Source of the DNA: Labilibaculum antarcticum
GTDB lineage: Bacteria; Bacteroidota; Bacteroidia; Bacteroidales; Marinifilaceae
Reading direction: 5' to 3'
Length of the DNA: 64,000 bases
Assembly: GCF_002356295.1 (NCBI RefSeq)
Contig: NZ_AP018042.1
Span: 3,628,361 to 3,692,360, forward strand
Part shown: positions 1 through 9,887 of the stretch, piece after piece
How the letters are laid out: each line of letters begins with the position of its first letter
Position numbering within the stretch: position 1 is the stretch's first letter
Notes under the pieces: generated by a model
What the model saw: the letters and a program-made list of their open reading frames with translations, nothing else
What the model was told of the DNA's origin: nothing
The model's database searches: none
Translations under genes and position numbers: made by a program

Positions 1-1503
1 GTCTCTTGTGTCGTTGTATTTCTTGAATAGATATTCTATTTTATCCTGATATTTTTTGTCATTTATCAGATTGTATCTTTCATCTTCTTTCTCATTGTTG
101 TTTAAATCAAACAGAGCAATTGGAGTTCTTATTTTATCGGTTTTGTCTTTTTTGTCCATTTGAATGATCAATTTCCAACCTTCGTCGATTATAATAACCT
201 CTTTATGAGAACCTCCTTGAACCATTAAGAAAGGGTGTGTTTTGGCTCCTTTTGTATTTTGTAACACAGGAAGTAGATTGTATGAATCCATTGCTACATC
301 TGCGCTAATATTTTGATCTGTAATTGCAGCTAATGTAGCCATAATGTCAAGACCTAGAATTGGTTGCTCTGTACTTTGCTTGGCCTTAATTTCTTTTGGC
401 CAAGTCACAATAAAAGGCACGCGATGTCCTCCTTCATAAGGATCGTTTTTGCAACCTCTGTAAATGTCGCTTGGTTCATGATGAGAATTCCAAGTGTCTC
501 CATCTACATGTAATCCACCATTATCAGAAGTGAAAATTAATACGGTATTTTCATAGATGCCTTGTTCTTTTAATTCATCCACAATCATTCCCACTTGCAC
601 ATCCAACTCCTTAATCATATCCATATGTCTTGATGGAGTGGTACCTGCTATTTTCACGCCATTTAATTCCTTTGCTGCAGAATGTGGTGTATGAACGGCC
701 TGTGAACAGTAATACATAAAGAATGGTTCTTTTTTATTGGCATGACCTTTAATGTAATCGACAGCTTTGTTTACCAATAAAGGACCAATTTTTCTTGGTT
801 CCCAATTGGAATCGCCCAGGCCTTCTTTTTTATCCAATTCAAGATCTAAAGAAGCCATGTATTCTTGATCAATTATAGCAATTTTAGACTCCTTTGTTAA
901 TGGAAACCATTTGTCATTTTCGTAGGCTGCATAAGGAACATTCTGAATTCCAGAAGGCAAATTAAAGCTATAGTCAAACCCATTTTGGTTCGGACCGCTA
1001 GCTACTATTCTAGTAATGTCTACTTCGTCTTCAATTTTCTTTTTTTTGTTCGGAACATACTCAACATTTGGATTGTCTTTTCTGTTGAATGTAGTTCCCA
1101 AATGCCATTTGCCCAAAAAAGCTGTTTGATAATCAGCTTGTTTCATTAATCGGCCCAAAGTTAATTGGTCTGGTTTAATTACTGACTTGGAGTAACCACC
1201 CCAAACACCCCAGGGAAGGGTACTTCGGTAGCAACTGTTTCCTGTCATAATAGCATAACGAGATGTTGCGCACAAGGCTGCTGGTGCATGAGCATTGGTG
1301 AATTTCATTCCTGAATTCGCCAATTTGTCAATATTTGGCGTTTCCAAAATGATTTGATTCGTATGCATGCGACGATAGTTAGAAACGTCGCCTACGCCCA
1401 GATCATCTGCTAATATCACAATGACATTGGGACGCTTGTCTGCAAAACTATTACTCCAAGCAAAGATTGAAAGTAGGAAGGCAATAAATATTTTTTTAAG
1501 CAT
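1..1503 (-). CDS. Sulfatase, formylglycine-dependent (3' end beyond window)
   Basis: Translating the minus strand from the ATG at 1503 gives an open frame to the window edge, about 500 codons with no stop, so the C-terminus is missing. It starts with a Sec signal peptide (MLKKIFIAFLLSIFAWSNSFA), followed by the family metal-binding start RPNVIVILADDLG. The active-site motif is C78-A-T-S-R, where C78 would be converted to formylglycine; the usual Pro at position 3 is Thr. GKWHLG and the metal-site segment FTSDNGG are also present. The gene begins 24 bases after the next sulfatase stops, so it is the last visible gene of a three-sulfatase leftward operon. It probably removes sulfate esters from an extracellular glycan in the periplasm. 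The sulfatase subfamily cannot be assigned by eye. Confidence 0.93.
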   Translation of the reverse strand, partial: MLKKIFIAFLLSIFAWSNSFADKRPNVIVILADDLGVGDVSNYRRMHTNQIILETPNIDKLANSGMKFTNAHAPAALCATSRYAIMTGNSCYRSTLPWGVWGGYSKSVIKPDQLTLGRLMKQADYQTAFLGKWHLGTTFNRKDNPNVEYVPNKKKKIEDEVDITRIVASGPNQNGFDYSFNLPSGIQNVPYAAYENDKWFPLTKESKIAIIDQEYMASLDLELDKKEGLGDSNWEPRKIGPLLVNKAVDYIKGHANKKEPFFMYYCSQAVHTPHSAAKELNGVKIAGTTPSRHMDMIKELDVQVGMIVDELKEQGIYENTVLIFTSDNGGLHVDGDTWNSHHEPSDIYRGCKNDPYEGGHRVPFIVTWPKEIKAKQSTEQPILGLDIMATLAAITDQNISADVAMDSYNLLPVLQNTKGAKTHPFLMVQGGSHKEVIIIDEGWKLIIQMDKKDKTDKIRTPIALFDLNNNEKEDERYNLINDKKYQDKIEYLFKKYNDTRD

Positions 1504-1527
1504 GATTTATCGATTTACGATCTGTAA

Positions 1528-3348
1528 TTATTTTATTCTTTTGATATAGACGTAGAATGCTGAAAAGTCAATTCCTTCGCTATTGGTGAACAAAGCTTCT
1601 AAATGCTGACGTCCTTTTGAAAGGTATGCTTTGAAACTGACTTTTTTTTGAGTCATGTCAACTTCTTTTACTTGGTGGATTCCTTCAATATCAAGTGTCG
1701 CTTTTTTCAAATGGATAAAAATGCCGGCAGGTTTAATTTCAGTCCAATTGGTTTTAACGCCTTGTTGTGGAACGATATCTTTAAACGCTAAGCCTGATTC
1801 ACGAGGCCATCTGGTTAATGAAATTTCATATTCACCTTCTTCTTGAACATCAATCATCCAATAACCTTTGGCTAAAGCTGGTTTCTTTCCTGAAAAAGGA
1901 TCGCGGATATAAGATTGATTCCAAGCATTTGCCGTGAAGGTATGCAAATCGTGAACTGTAATTGTAGATTCTTCATTTTCAGAAGTTCCAATTTTATAAG
2001 CTTCGTAATGTCCAAAGTCACGAGATGTGTAGGTCCACCATTTTTCGTAAGCATCTCTCATTTCTTCCACTTTCTCAGGATGTTGAGAAGCAATATCTTT
2101 ATCTTGTCCTGGATCGTTTTTGATGTTGTACAATTCCTTACCATCAATTAGTCGCCACTCATCATCCATTACAGAGCACATTCTCCATTTTTCTGGTTGT
2201 TGCAGTCTGTTGTTGTCAACAACACAATAACGATGAGGTAATTTGTCTACTTGTTTTGTAATTACTGGGGCTAAGTCGATTCCATCTTGAGCAGGACCAT
2301 CCACTTTTCCTAAATTACATAGGTCCATAAGAGTTGGAAGGATGTCGAAGTTCATAGTTAGTTGATCAATTTCTCGACCTCCAGTTAGTTTGCCATCTTT
2401 CCAGCGAATAAAGAAAGGAGTACGGTGACCACCTTCATATTGTGATCCTTTGTGGCCTTTCATTCCTGCATTGAAACCTTTTTCGTTACCTGGTTTTCCA
2501 GTATGTCCAGCTGCAGTTCCATTATCAGTCGTGAAGATTAGAATTGTATTGTCTTTCAAACCAAGTTCTTCCAACTTTTTATCGAGGATTCCCATATTGT
2601 CATCAATGTTGGTAATCATACCATAAAAAGCTTTTTGTTTTTCTGTGATGGAGGTTTCATATTTGTAAATATCGTAGTATTTTTTCTCTACATTATAGGG
2701 TCCGTGAGGTGCATTTGTGGATAAGTAAACAAAGAATGGCTCATCTTTTTTGCGTTCGATAAAATCCATTGCTTCTGAAAAGAAAACATCGGTACAGTAT
2801 CCTTTAAATTTTTCTGGCGTTCCATTGCGAAAATAAGTATCATCGAAATAGTCATTATTCCAATAATCAGGTGTTTGACTAACTCCACCACCACCAAGGG
2901 AAACTGTTTCATCAAAACCTCTGTCTTGAGGTAGGTAAGGATAAGAATCGCCCAAGTGCCATTTCCCGAACATGGCTGTAGAATAACCATTCTCTTTGAA
3001 TACCTGTGGCATAATTACAAATTTTTCTCTGAGAATATTACATCCTCCAATAGTATGCCAAACACCTGCCCGGTTTCCATCGGCACCAGTCATTAAACCG
3101 GAACGGCTTGGAGCACAGGTTGTACCGCAATGGTAATTGGATAAACGCACACCATTGTCGTGCATTTTATCCATATTAGGAGTTTTTATTATTTTATTAC
3201 CGTGAGCAGCAACGTCACCGTATCCTTGATCATCTGTTAGGATAAGGATAACATTGGGTTTTTTACTGTTCTGTGCTTTTGTAGTGATGTTTCCTATACA
3301 AAGAGCTATTGTAGCTGCTGTGTATACAAGTTTCTTTAGAAATGACAT
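1528..3348 (-). CDS. Sulfatase with extra C-terminal domain
   Basis: A 606-residue secreted sulfatase. The signal peptide spans about residues 1-25 and is followed by the metal-binding segment PNVILILTDDQGYGD. The formylglycine motif is canonical, C78-A-P-S-R, and GKWHLGD and FTTDNGT supply further conserved active-site residues. The catalytic alpha/beta domain ends near residue 450. Residues about 460-606 form an extra region that looks like an all-beta domain, possibly glycan-binding; this is inferred from sequence character only. It sits between two other sulfatases with gaps of 24 and 29 bases, so the three are probably co-transcribed leftward. Substrate is unknown, but the context of GH28 and GH29 enzymes points to a sulfated uronate- and fucose-containing polysaccharide. 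Confidence 0.94.
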   Translation of the reverse strand: MSFLKKLVYTAATIALCIGNITTKAQNSKKPNVILILTDDQGYGDVAAHGNKIIKTPNMDKMHDNGVRLSNYHCGTTCAPSRSGLMTGADGNRAGVWHTIGGCNILREKFVIMPQVFKENGYSTAMFGKWHLGDSYPYLPQDRGFDETVSLGGGGVSQTPDYWNNDYFDDTYFRNGTPEKFKGYCTDVFFSEAMDFIERKKDEPFFVYLSTNAPHGPYNVEKKYYDIYKYETSITEKQKAFYGMITNIDDNMGILDKKLEELGLKDNTILIFTTDNGTAAGHTGKPGNEKGFNAGMKGHKGSQYEGGHRTPFFIRWKDGKLTGGREIDQLTMNFDILPTLMDLCNLGKVDGPAQDGIDLAPVITKQVDKLPHRYCVVDNNRLQQPEKWRMCSVMDDEWRLIDGKELYNIKNDPGQDKDIASQHPEKVEEMRDAYEKWWTYTSRDFGHYEAYKIGTSENEESTITVHDLHTFTANAWNQSYIRDPFSGKKPALAKGYWMIDVQEEGEYEISLTRWPRESGLAFKDIVPQQGVKTNWTEIKPAGIFIHLKKATLDIEGIHQVKEVDMTQKKVSFKAYLSKGRQHLEALFTNSEGIDFSAFYVYIKRIK

Positions 3349-3377
3349 GTTTTATTGTTTATGGTTCTGTTTATTTC

Positions 3378-4920
3378 TTAATTTCTTTTCAAAGCTTCCT
3401 GCTTGAGTACCTCTTCGTAATTTCCAGTTAAATGAGGTTTTTTATCAATAGCTTTGGCATGACGATCGAAAAGGATAGAGTATTTTTGGTAATCGTTGTA
3501 GTCAAGCGCATTGTTTACCATTTGTTTGTATTGTTCGTCGTACAACTTGCGCATTTCAACTAATTTCTTTTTGTATTCAGGATTTTTCGCATAGTTATTC
3601 ATTTCCAATCGATCTTTTCCAATGTTGAAAAGTTCTTGCGGTAGATTTCATTCTTTCATCGGAATATTGCCAGTAGATGTATTTCCAATCTTTTGAAACC
3701 ACCGACATGGCTTGAATTTCATCATTTCCCCACATGTTGGTTAAGGCAATGACTTCACGCTTAATCCCCTCTGGCTTTTCAATAAGAGGCAAAAGATTCA
3801 CGCCATCCATATTTTTAGGAATATCTATAGCTGCATAGCTTAAAATGGTGGGTGCGATATCGATATTTGCAGTTACTGTTTCGCGTTTTAATCCTCTTTT
3901 AGCTTTTGGAGCCCATGGATCGTAAATAATAAATGGCGATTTGGAAGCTTCTTCGTAAGGAAGTACTTTCCCTGCTAGGTTATGAGCACCACAGCTATAT
4001 CCATTATCACCAGTAAATATGATGATGGTGTTTTCATCCATTCCTTGTTCTTTCAGCGATTTGCGAATCATGCCTATTGCATAATCAACACCATAAATTA
4101 ACTGGTTGTATTTTGTAATAGCTTCTTGATAAGATTCTTCTGATTCTCTCCAGAAGTTATAAGCATTGTATTGGCGACCAGATTTAGCCTGTGCTGAAAG
4201 GTGTTTGGCATTTTTAGCGCCATAGTTAGCTGGTTTTTTGTATTTTTCACCTTCATATATGTGGTCGAAATACTTATCGGGAGTAAAAGGTAGGTGAGGA
4301 GCTTTAAAACTGATAGACATACAAAATGGTTTGCCCGATTTTTTAGCTTCTTTAATAAAATCATTAGCCCAAGCACCATATGCTCGGGTACTGTGAGGAT
4401 ATTTTTCAGCATATTTAGCAATGCCAGGATTTTTAGCTGTTTTGTATAGGGTTTGACCAGGACCGCCAGCCCACATGTCAAAGTAACCGACAGGCAGTTT
4501 ATCTTTAATTTTATCCGTTTCGGTTGTATCCATTTCAAAACCGACTTTTCCGGCAAAGCCAGTGAAATATCCTGCTTCTTGCAACAATACAGGATAACTC
4601 TTATCTAATTTTTCAGGTTTCAAATCTCCATGCATGAAATTGCATCCAGTTTTATATTCATACATTCCTGTTAGAATATTTACTCGATTAGCCATACAAA
4701 TAGAAGTTGTATTGTAATGATTTAAGAACATTACACCATCACTAGCTAATTTGTCCATGTTCGGAGTTACAACTTGATCATTTCCGTAGCAACCTGTAGC
4801 AATACTTGTTTGATCATCGGAAAGCAAGAAGATGATATTTGGCTTTTCCTGAGCGTTTAAATAGGTAGTACTTGCAAGAAAACCAAGAATAGCAATTAGT
4901 ATTAATTTGAATTGTATCAT
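3378..4920 (-). pseudogene. Sulfatase gene split by a +1 frameshift
   Basis: The first reading frame gives a normal sulfatase: signal peptide from the ATG at 4920 (a TTG at 4935 also lies in frame but is less likely), KPNIIFLLSDDQ, a formylglycine motif C-M-A-N-R (Cys 80 counted from the TTG, 75 from the ATG), and FTGDNGY. It ends early near 3595 after an unrelated tail. The expected C-terminus (ELFNIGKDRLEMNNYAKNPE and onward) continues in another frame down to 3378. One extra A in the stretch around 3636-3642 explains the shift; removing it restores ...STAELFNIGKDRLE. The C-terminal 80 or so residues are therefore lost in translation. Everything else looks well preserved, so this is either a recent mutation or a base-calling error. 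It is the first gene of the leftward sulfatase operon. Confidence 0.88.
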
Positions 4921-4975
4921 TATATTGTATCTCAATGAAAGATTCTCTTTGGCTTTTATTATCGGCTAATAATTC

Positions 4976-4983
4976 CAAATATA
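4976..4983 (-). promoter_or_regulatory. Putative Bacteroidota -7 promoter box
   Basis: On the minus strand the sequence reads TATATTTG, an exact match to the Bacteroidota -7 consensus TAnnTTTG. It lies about 55 bases upstream of the ATG at 4920, a plausible distance for the leftward sulfatase operon. No clear -33 TTG element is seen at the ideal spacing. The site overlaps a short direct repeat (CGGTA / CCGATA). Confidence 0.45.
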
Positions 4984-5202
4984 CCGACTACTTGTTAATG
5001 AATTCATAATGTAGGCCTCTACAAATACTCTACGCAGAGCTTAATTTGATCTTTTTAATTTCGCAATTGAAACCCCTTGCGCGTGATTGTAATTGTTTGT
5101 GTGTTAGTGTTTTGCGGCTTACTTATTGGCGTATGCCCCCTTTTTGTAAGATATTTTAACACCTGTATTTTTTTTCTTGTGGTTTGAAAAAGGAGGATAA
5201 AA
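4984..5202. other. Intergenic region between sulfatase operon and regulator gene
   Basis: No coding potential is visible. The stretch probably carries control sequences of the leftward sulfatase operon. A C-rich motif (TATGCCCCC followed by T-run) near 5130 loosely resembles the TTACCCC repeats found upstream of the rightward operon at 12064-12092, but the match is too weak to call an operator. Confidence 0.5.
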
Positions 5203-5240
5203 TAAAGTCCCTTACTCTATAAACAGAGTAAGGGACTTTA
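5203..5240. terminator. Perfect 16-bp hairpin, likely bidirectional terminator
   Basis: Arms 5203-5218 (TAAAGTCCCTTACTCT) and 5225-5240 are exact reverse complements with a six-base loop. On the minus strand the hairpin is followed by a T-rich tract (TTATTTTATCC). It lies just beyond the stop codon of the leftward regulator gene, which it should terminate. Confidence 0.85.
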
Positions 5241-5276
5241 ATATTTTCACTTTAAGAATGTAAGGCCTAAAATTAT

Positions 5277-6491
5277 CTACTCGTTAAAATCAGCGCAAAA
5301 TACTGATTGGTTATTAGCCGATGTAAGGTGAATGTAGTCAACGGATCCGCTACCGTGGAATAACAGGGTGGTTCCAATGATTTTACCAATAGATTTTTGG
5401 TAATTATCCGAAAAGACAATGGAATCATTCGCAGTAACTACTATGGTTTTGTTTTCATTTACAATAGTAACATTCATCCAATTGTTTTGATTCATTACAA
5501 AGCGACTTAAATCTTCACTTCTGCCATCTCCCGATTTTTCGCCTATTATGTATTCACCATAAGTACTACAGCCTTCATTTACAAACTTAAAAAGAACGCT
5601 GCCATCTGTACCTGTTATGCTGAGATAAACAGAAAAGCATCTAATTGCCGGCCAAAAAGAACGGTTTTTGAATTTGGTTTTGTACTGGAATGAATCTCCG
5701 GAGAAATTGGTCGATTGAAAATTATCCAAACGTACCTCAACTATTTTAGATGTGTCGATACCCAGAGAATTAAGGTGCTTTGGAGTCGCATGAAAAATTC
5801 CATTTTTCTGATTTTGTGATAATGGAATCGGGTAGTATCGGCCATCTTGATCCTCTTTAAAGTAATGGGACATAGCTAGCCAACCCTCAGTTGGGGCAAT
5901 TATTTTAACATGCTCCGATTTTTTTTGCTTTCCGGATAGAAGAACGGCTTCAAAATATCCTGGATAAGCGTAAAAATGGGATATTTGTTTTTGATCTTTT
6001 ATCGGAATTCTTTTTGTTTTGTCTCCAAAGTCGATACTTGCAGTATCCTGTCCTTTGGGGATTGTAAATTCAAAAAAAGCAGTGGTTGGGCATTTTCCTT
6101 CCAGTTTAAGTAATTTTAATTTGCCCATACTTGCTTCCTGCTTGGGCACTTGATTTTGCTTATTCGAAAGTATAAAAAGGGTACCGATTATAATTGCTAT
6201 AAAAGGAAGAGCTACGTAAAGCCATTTTAAATTTAGGGTTTTGGAAACTTCTTGATAGTCGGCGTAATCTATCAGTGCGCCTATCGTGCTTTCCTGTGGA
6301 GAATAGCTGTCGCTGGTTTTTACTTTTTTAAATAATCGCTTAAGGGTAGCAACACTAATAAGAACTTTGGTTTTTTGGTGAATTCGAAAACTTAAGTCTT
6401 CAAAATCTTTATTTTTCCAAGATTGACTTTTCCCTTTATTGAACTTCTTTTCAACAGATTTAAGGATTTTAGGATGTTGATTTTTGTTCAT
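5277..6491 (-). CDS. Single-pass membrane protein with N-terminal HTH-like cytoplasmic domain and extracytoplasmic lectin-like C-terminus
   Basis: A 404-residue protein without a signal peptide. Residues 1-88 are basic and contain a helix-turn-helix-like segment (VLISVATLKRLFKKV, then a second helix block ending in YADYQEVSK), similar in style to the small DNA-binding modules of Bacteroidota membrane regulators. A single hydrophobic helix spans about 90-109. Residues about 120-210 resemble a PKD-like beta-sandwich (FEFTIPKGQDTASIDFGD, FYAYPGYFEAVLL). The rest, about 225-404, looks like a concanavalin-type jelly roll. This predicts an inside-N, outside-C sensor that could bind glycan fragments and control transcription, probably of the neighbouring sulfatase genes. 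Its terminator at 5203-5240 separates it from them. The DNA-binding role is inferred. Confidence 0.75.
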   Translation of the reverse strand: MNKNQHPKILKSVEKKFNKGKSQSWKNKDFEDLSFRIHQKTKVLISVATLKRLFKKVKTSDSYSPQESTIGALIDYADYQEVSKTLNLKWLYVALPFIAIIIGTLFILSNKQNQVPKQEASMGKLKLLKLEGKCPTTAFFEFTIPKGQDTASIDFGDKTKRIPIKDQKQISHFYAYPGYFEAVLLSGKQKKSEHVKIIAPTEGWLAMSHYFKEDQDGRYYPIPLSQNQKNGIFHATPKHLNSLGIDTSKIVEVRLDNFQSTNFSGDSFQYKTKFKNRSFWPAIRCFSVYLSITGTDGSVLFKFVNEGCSTYGEYIIGEKSGDGRSEDLSRFVMNQNNWMNVTIVNENKTIVVTANDSIVFSDNYQKSIGKIIGTTLLFHGSGSVDYIHLTSANNQSVFCADFNE

Positions 6492-6674
6492 GGGTCAATT
6501 TGAAATTTTGAGTTATGCTTTTAAGTTACTGTAGGTTATTCGGTTAGCTTGTTCTCTTGTTTGGGCTACTGTTGAATAAGCGAATATGGAAATATTTTGT
6601 CAGTAATCCATAGATTTACTTTTAAAAGTGATTGTAACCAGAGGGAATTAATTGTAAAGAGAGATAGATTAGAA

Positions 6675-7844
6675 ATGAACGGGAGAAGAAATATCATTAA
6701 CGCATTTAAGTTGTTTGCCTTTTCGATGGCAATCGTTCTTGTGTTTTTGTGCGATTTTGTAAATGCGCAAAGTCCGTTTCTTGATCAATCCATTTTCGAG
6801 GATGGAACTTCTGTTAAAGTGGATTTTGAAACTGATGATTTTCAGGAAATTAAAGACTCAGTTTATTTGTTTTTTGATCGGGATAGGATGCCGGTATTTT
6901 ATTTTCAGAAGCTGTTTACTCCTGTGTGTGATGATACGGTTTGCAAACCAGTTACCATCACTTTAATATGGAATTTGTTAGGGAACTATAAGAATTATAG
7001 GGTAGACGCTAATAAATTGCTCAGCAAACGGGATCATACAAATTTCTCTGATGAGGATTACGAAAAATTGCATCAAGTATTATCTAATGAATACTCTGTA
7101 TTAAAATCGTTTAGTAAGGAAAATCTATCATCCTTGCATCAGAAAAAGAAAGAAGGAGCTTATGATGAGGTAGATGCAGTCTCAGGTGCAACGCCTAAAA
7201 AAATTAAAAATGATGTTGTTGAAGGTGCTTTGTATACCTGCTATACGTTATGGTTTTACAGTCATGGTCTTATAAAGGAGCAATTGCTAAATTATACCGA
7301 TTCGAAGCTTTTTAATGAGCAATTGTTGCATGAAATGTTGCTTTCGAACAAAATGAAGGAGTTTGATTTTGCACTAAATAAGTTGGTTGATTTTAGTGTT
7401 GATGTATATCAAGATGATCTAATTCAGATTCTTAGTGTTGGTAACTCTTTTATTACTGATCGCATTAGTAAAGCTTTGCCAGTAAAGCTAATAAGGGACA
7501 ATGGTTTTGTAGAAGACTTGTGGAATTTGTATGGGAATTTACATTATCAATCGCAAGTTTTGGTTTTGGAGCAATTGAAGAAAAATCATCAACTTGATTC
7601 CAAGCTATTAAATAAGATGATTTCATATTCTTTTGAAGCAAATGAAAGTCAATATGTACTATTCCTTAAAATCTTCTTGAATCAGCAATTGATTAGTGAA
7701 AATCAAGTGAAATTGATAGTGAAATCAGCGAAAGCGAGAAGGGGAAAGTTAAGTGGAGAGTCGATACGATCTCTTGATGTAAATGCTGGCGATGAAAAAA
7801 TGATTTCGATACAGAATAAAATACTTCAATTATTAAAAATATAA
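6675..7844 (+). CDS. Secreted protein of unknown function with SGAT motif
   Basis: The start is taken at the ATG at 6675, because it is followed at once by a signal peptide (MNGRRNIINAFKLFAFSMAI and onward, ending ...VNAQ); an in-frame TTG at 6597 is less likely. The mature protein is about 360 residues. Its middle contains VDAVSGATPKKIKNDVV (SGAT at residues 170-173), which resembles the FMN-attachment motif of FMN-binding domains such as those of RnfG and NqrC. The C-terminal half is helical and may be a HEAT-like repeat. The gene ends three bases before the start of the FAD oxidoreductase gene, so the two are surely co-transcribed and may act together. I do not recognise the family, and the redox role is a guess based on the motif and neighbour. 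Confidence 0.8.
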   Translation: MNGRRNIINAFKLFAFSMAIVLVFLCDFVNAQSPFLDQSIFEDGTSVKVDFETDDFQEIKDSVYLFFDRDRMPVFYFQKLFTPVCDDTVCKPVTITLIWNLLGNYKNYRVDANKLLSKRDHTNFSDEDYEKLHQVLSNEYSVLKSFSKENLSSLHQKKKEGAYDEVDAVSGATPKKIKNDVVEGALYTCYTLWFYSHGLIKEQLLNYTDSKLFNEQLLHEMLLSNKMKEFDFALNKLVDFSVDVYQDDLIQILSVGNSFITDRISKALPVKLIRDNGFVEDLWNLYGNLHYQSQVLVLEQLKKNHQLDSKLLNKMISYSFEANESQYVLFLKIFLNQQLISENQVKLIVKSAKARRGKLSGESIRSLDVNAGDEKMISIQNKILQLLKI

Positions 7845-7847
7845 ACA

Positions 7848-9671
7848 ATGAAAAGAGCTATGGTTTTTAAACGTTGCAAATTTTGGATGATAACCAATTT
7901 GGTTTTATTACTTCTTTTTGGTCCTGCTTTACAGGCGCAAAATCACTATTTGTTAGAGGCTGAGTCTTTTACCACAAGTGGAGGATGGAAGGTTGATCAG
8001 CAATATTTTGATATTATGGGATCCTCTTATTTGTTGGCTCATGGAATGGGTGAGGCTGTTGAAGATGCTATAACGACTATTGACTTACCTGCAAAAGGGA
8101 AATATCATGTTTGGGTTCGTACCAAAGATTGGGCTCCGTTTCCTGTTGGACCTGGCAAATTTAAGCTGAATATTGGTGCGGATTACAGCAAAGAGTTTGG
8201 TTCATCGGGTGAAAAAGGCTGGAAATGGTACTATGGAGATCAAGTGGATATTAAAGATCCGGCAAAGCTTAAAGTTGTGTTGAATGATTTGACTGGATTT
8301 GATGGTCGGTGTGATGCCATTTATTTAACTACAAATAAAAAGGATGTGCCACCAAATGAATTGGTTGAAATGCATGAGTGGCGGAAAAAATTATTGAATT
8401 TAACGGATACACCTAAAACAGCTGGAACTTATGATTTAGTAGTTGTTGGTGGTGGTATTTCTGGTATTTGTGCTGCAGTGTCGGCTGCTCGACAGGGAGT
8501 TACGGTTGCGTTAATTCAGAATCGTCCTGTCTTGGGGGGAAATAATAGTTCTGAAATTAGAGTGCATTTAATGGGCGAACTTAGTCAAGGAAATGATTAT
8601 CCTGTTTTGGGAAGGATTGTACGTGAATTGGATAATGGAGATCCTCATAATGCGAATAAAGATGGCAAATTGTATGGCGATAAGCGAAAATTGAGCGTTG
8701 TTGAAATGGAACCGAATATCGATTTGTTTCTAAATATGCATGCTTATGATGTTGAAATGGATGGTGATAAAATAAAAGCGGTTATTGCCAGACATATTTC
8801 TACCAATCAGGAACTGCGATTTGAAGGTGAGTTATTTGCAGATTGCACGGGCGATGGAACAATAGGTTATGTTGCTGGAGCAGAATATAGAATTGGCCGA
8901 GAAAGTAAAGCGCAAACGAACGAATCTTTAGCTCCTGATAAAGCGGATGGATTTGTGATGGGAACTTCCAATCTTTGGCATTCTTCTTTAGAAGATGAAA
9001 AATCGGTTTTTCCTGAAACACCTTGGGCTCTGCAATTTTCGGAGGCTTACTATTTAGATTCTCCAACATCGGAATGGTATTGGGAAACTGGGTTTTCAAA
9101 TTTTGATCCTATTTTAGAAGCGGAAGAAATTCGCGATCATAACTTTAGAGCTGTTTATGGTAATTGGGCATTTTTGAAAAATCAGAAATCAGAAAAATAC
9201 AGCAATTACAAGTTAGATTGGCTTGGTTATATTGGCGGGAAGCGTGAGTCGCGCCGACTTTTAGGAGATTATATTCTTAGTGAAATGGATTGTGATGGTA
9301 CAATTCCAACTCAAGCTGATGCATTTGTAACGGCTACATGGACTATCGATTTGCACTTTCCGGAACCTGAAAATCATAAATATTTTGAGGGACAGGAATT
9401 TTTGACTGCAACACAACACACAAGGGTAAAGCCATATCAAATTCCATATCGTTGTTTGTATTCGAAGAACATTAGCAACCTTTTTATGGCTGGCAGAGAT
9501 TTAAGTGCAACCCACGTTGCTTTTGGTTCAACCAGAGTAATGCGAACCAATGGTATGATGGGCGAATTAGTGGGTATTGCTGCAGCTATGGCAATAAAAA
9601 ACAATACCAATCCTAGGGGTATTTATGAAAAACACATAGAGGATTTACGGATTTATTTGTTGGGTAAATAA
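7848..9671 (+). CDS. Secreted FAD-dependent oxidoreductase with N-terminal beta-sandwich domain
   Basis: 607 residues. A signal peptide covers about 1-31. Residues about 35-170 look like a galactose-binding-type beta-sandwich (LLEAESFTTSGGWKV, KYHVWVRTKDW). From residue 196 comes a classical Rossmann FAD-binding fingerprint, YDLVVVGGGISGICAAVSA, followed by GGNNSSEIRVH. This matches the FAD_oxidored family often found next to sulfatases and glycoside hydrolases in Bacteroidota. The C-terminal motif NLFMAGRDLSATHVAFGSTR completes the FAD domain. It is probably periplasmic and may oxidise or reduce sugars of the target polysaccharide; the substrate is unknown. It follows the SGAT-motif gene with a three-base gap and is closed by a terminator at 9704-9744. 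Confidence 0.9.
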   Translation: MKRAMVFKRCKFWMITNLVLLLLFGPALQAQNHYLLEAESFTTSGGWKVDQQYFDIMGSSYLLAHGMGEAVEDAITTIDLPAKGKYHVWVRTKDWAPFPVGPGKFKLNIGADYSKEFGSSGEKGWKWYYGDQVDIKDPAKLKVVLNDLTGFDGRCDAIYLTTNKKDVPPNELVEMHEWRKKLLNLTDTPKTAGTYDLVVVGGGISGICAAVSAARQGVTVALIQNRPVLGGNNSSEIRVHLMGELSQGNDYPVLGRIVRELDNGDPHNANKDGKLYGDKRKLSVVEMEPNIDLFLNMHAYDVEMDGDKIKAVIARHISTNQELRFEGELFADCTGDGTIGYVAGAEYRIGRESKAQTNESLAPDKADGFVMGTSNLWHSSLEDEKSVFPETPWALQFSEAYYLDSPTSEWYWETGFSNFDPILEAEEIRDHNFRAVYGNWAFLKNQKSEKYSNYKLDWLGYIGGKRESRRLLGDYILSEMDCDGTIPTQADAFVTATWTIDLHFPEPENHKYFEGQEFLTATQHTRVKPYQIPYRCLYSKNISNLFMAGRDLSATHVAFGSTRVMRTNGMMGELVGIAAAMAIKNNTNPRGIYEKHIEDLRIYLLGK

Positions 9672-9703
9672 CAAAGGCAAAATATTTGCAAGTGATTTTT
9701 TTT

Positions 9704-9744
9704 AGCAGCAGTTTTAGCCTATTAATTGGCTGAAAACTGCTGCT
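9704..9744 (+). terminator. Rho-independent terminator after FAD oxidoreductase
   Basis: AGCAGCAGTTTTAGCC and its reverse complement (with one bulged base) form a 16-bp stem around an eight-base loop, followed by TTT. It ends the two-gene unit 6675-9671. Confidence 0.8.
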
Positions 9745-9887
9745 TTTGTGTTGTGTGTATCTTAATGTGTAATAATAATCTTGTCTTGTTTTGTAGCTTA
9801 TGTTGAAAGACTAAATTGTTTTTTGTTAATTTGTATATCGCAATAATCAATACAAAATCCGGAAATCATTATACACAAAGGTCTTTC

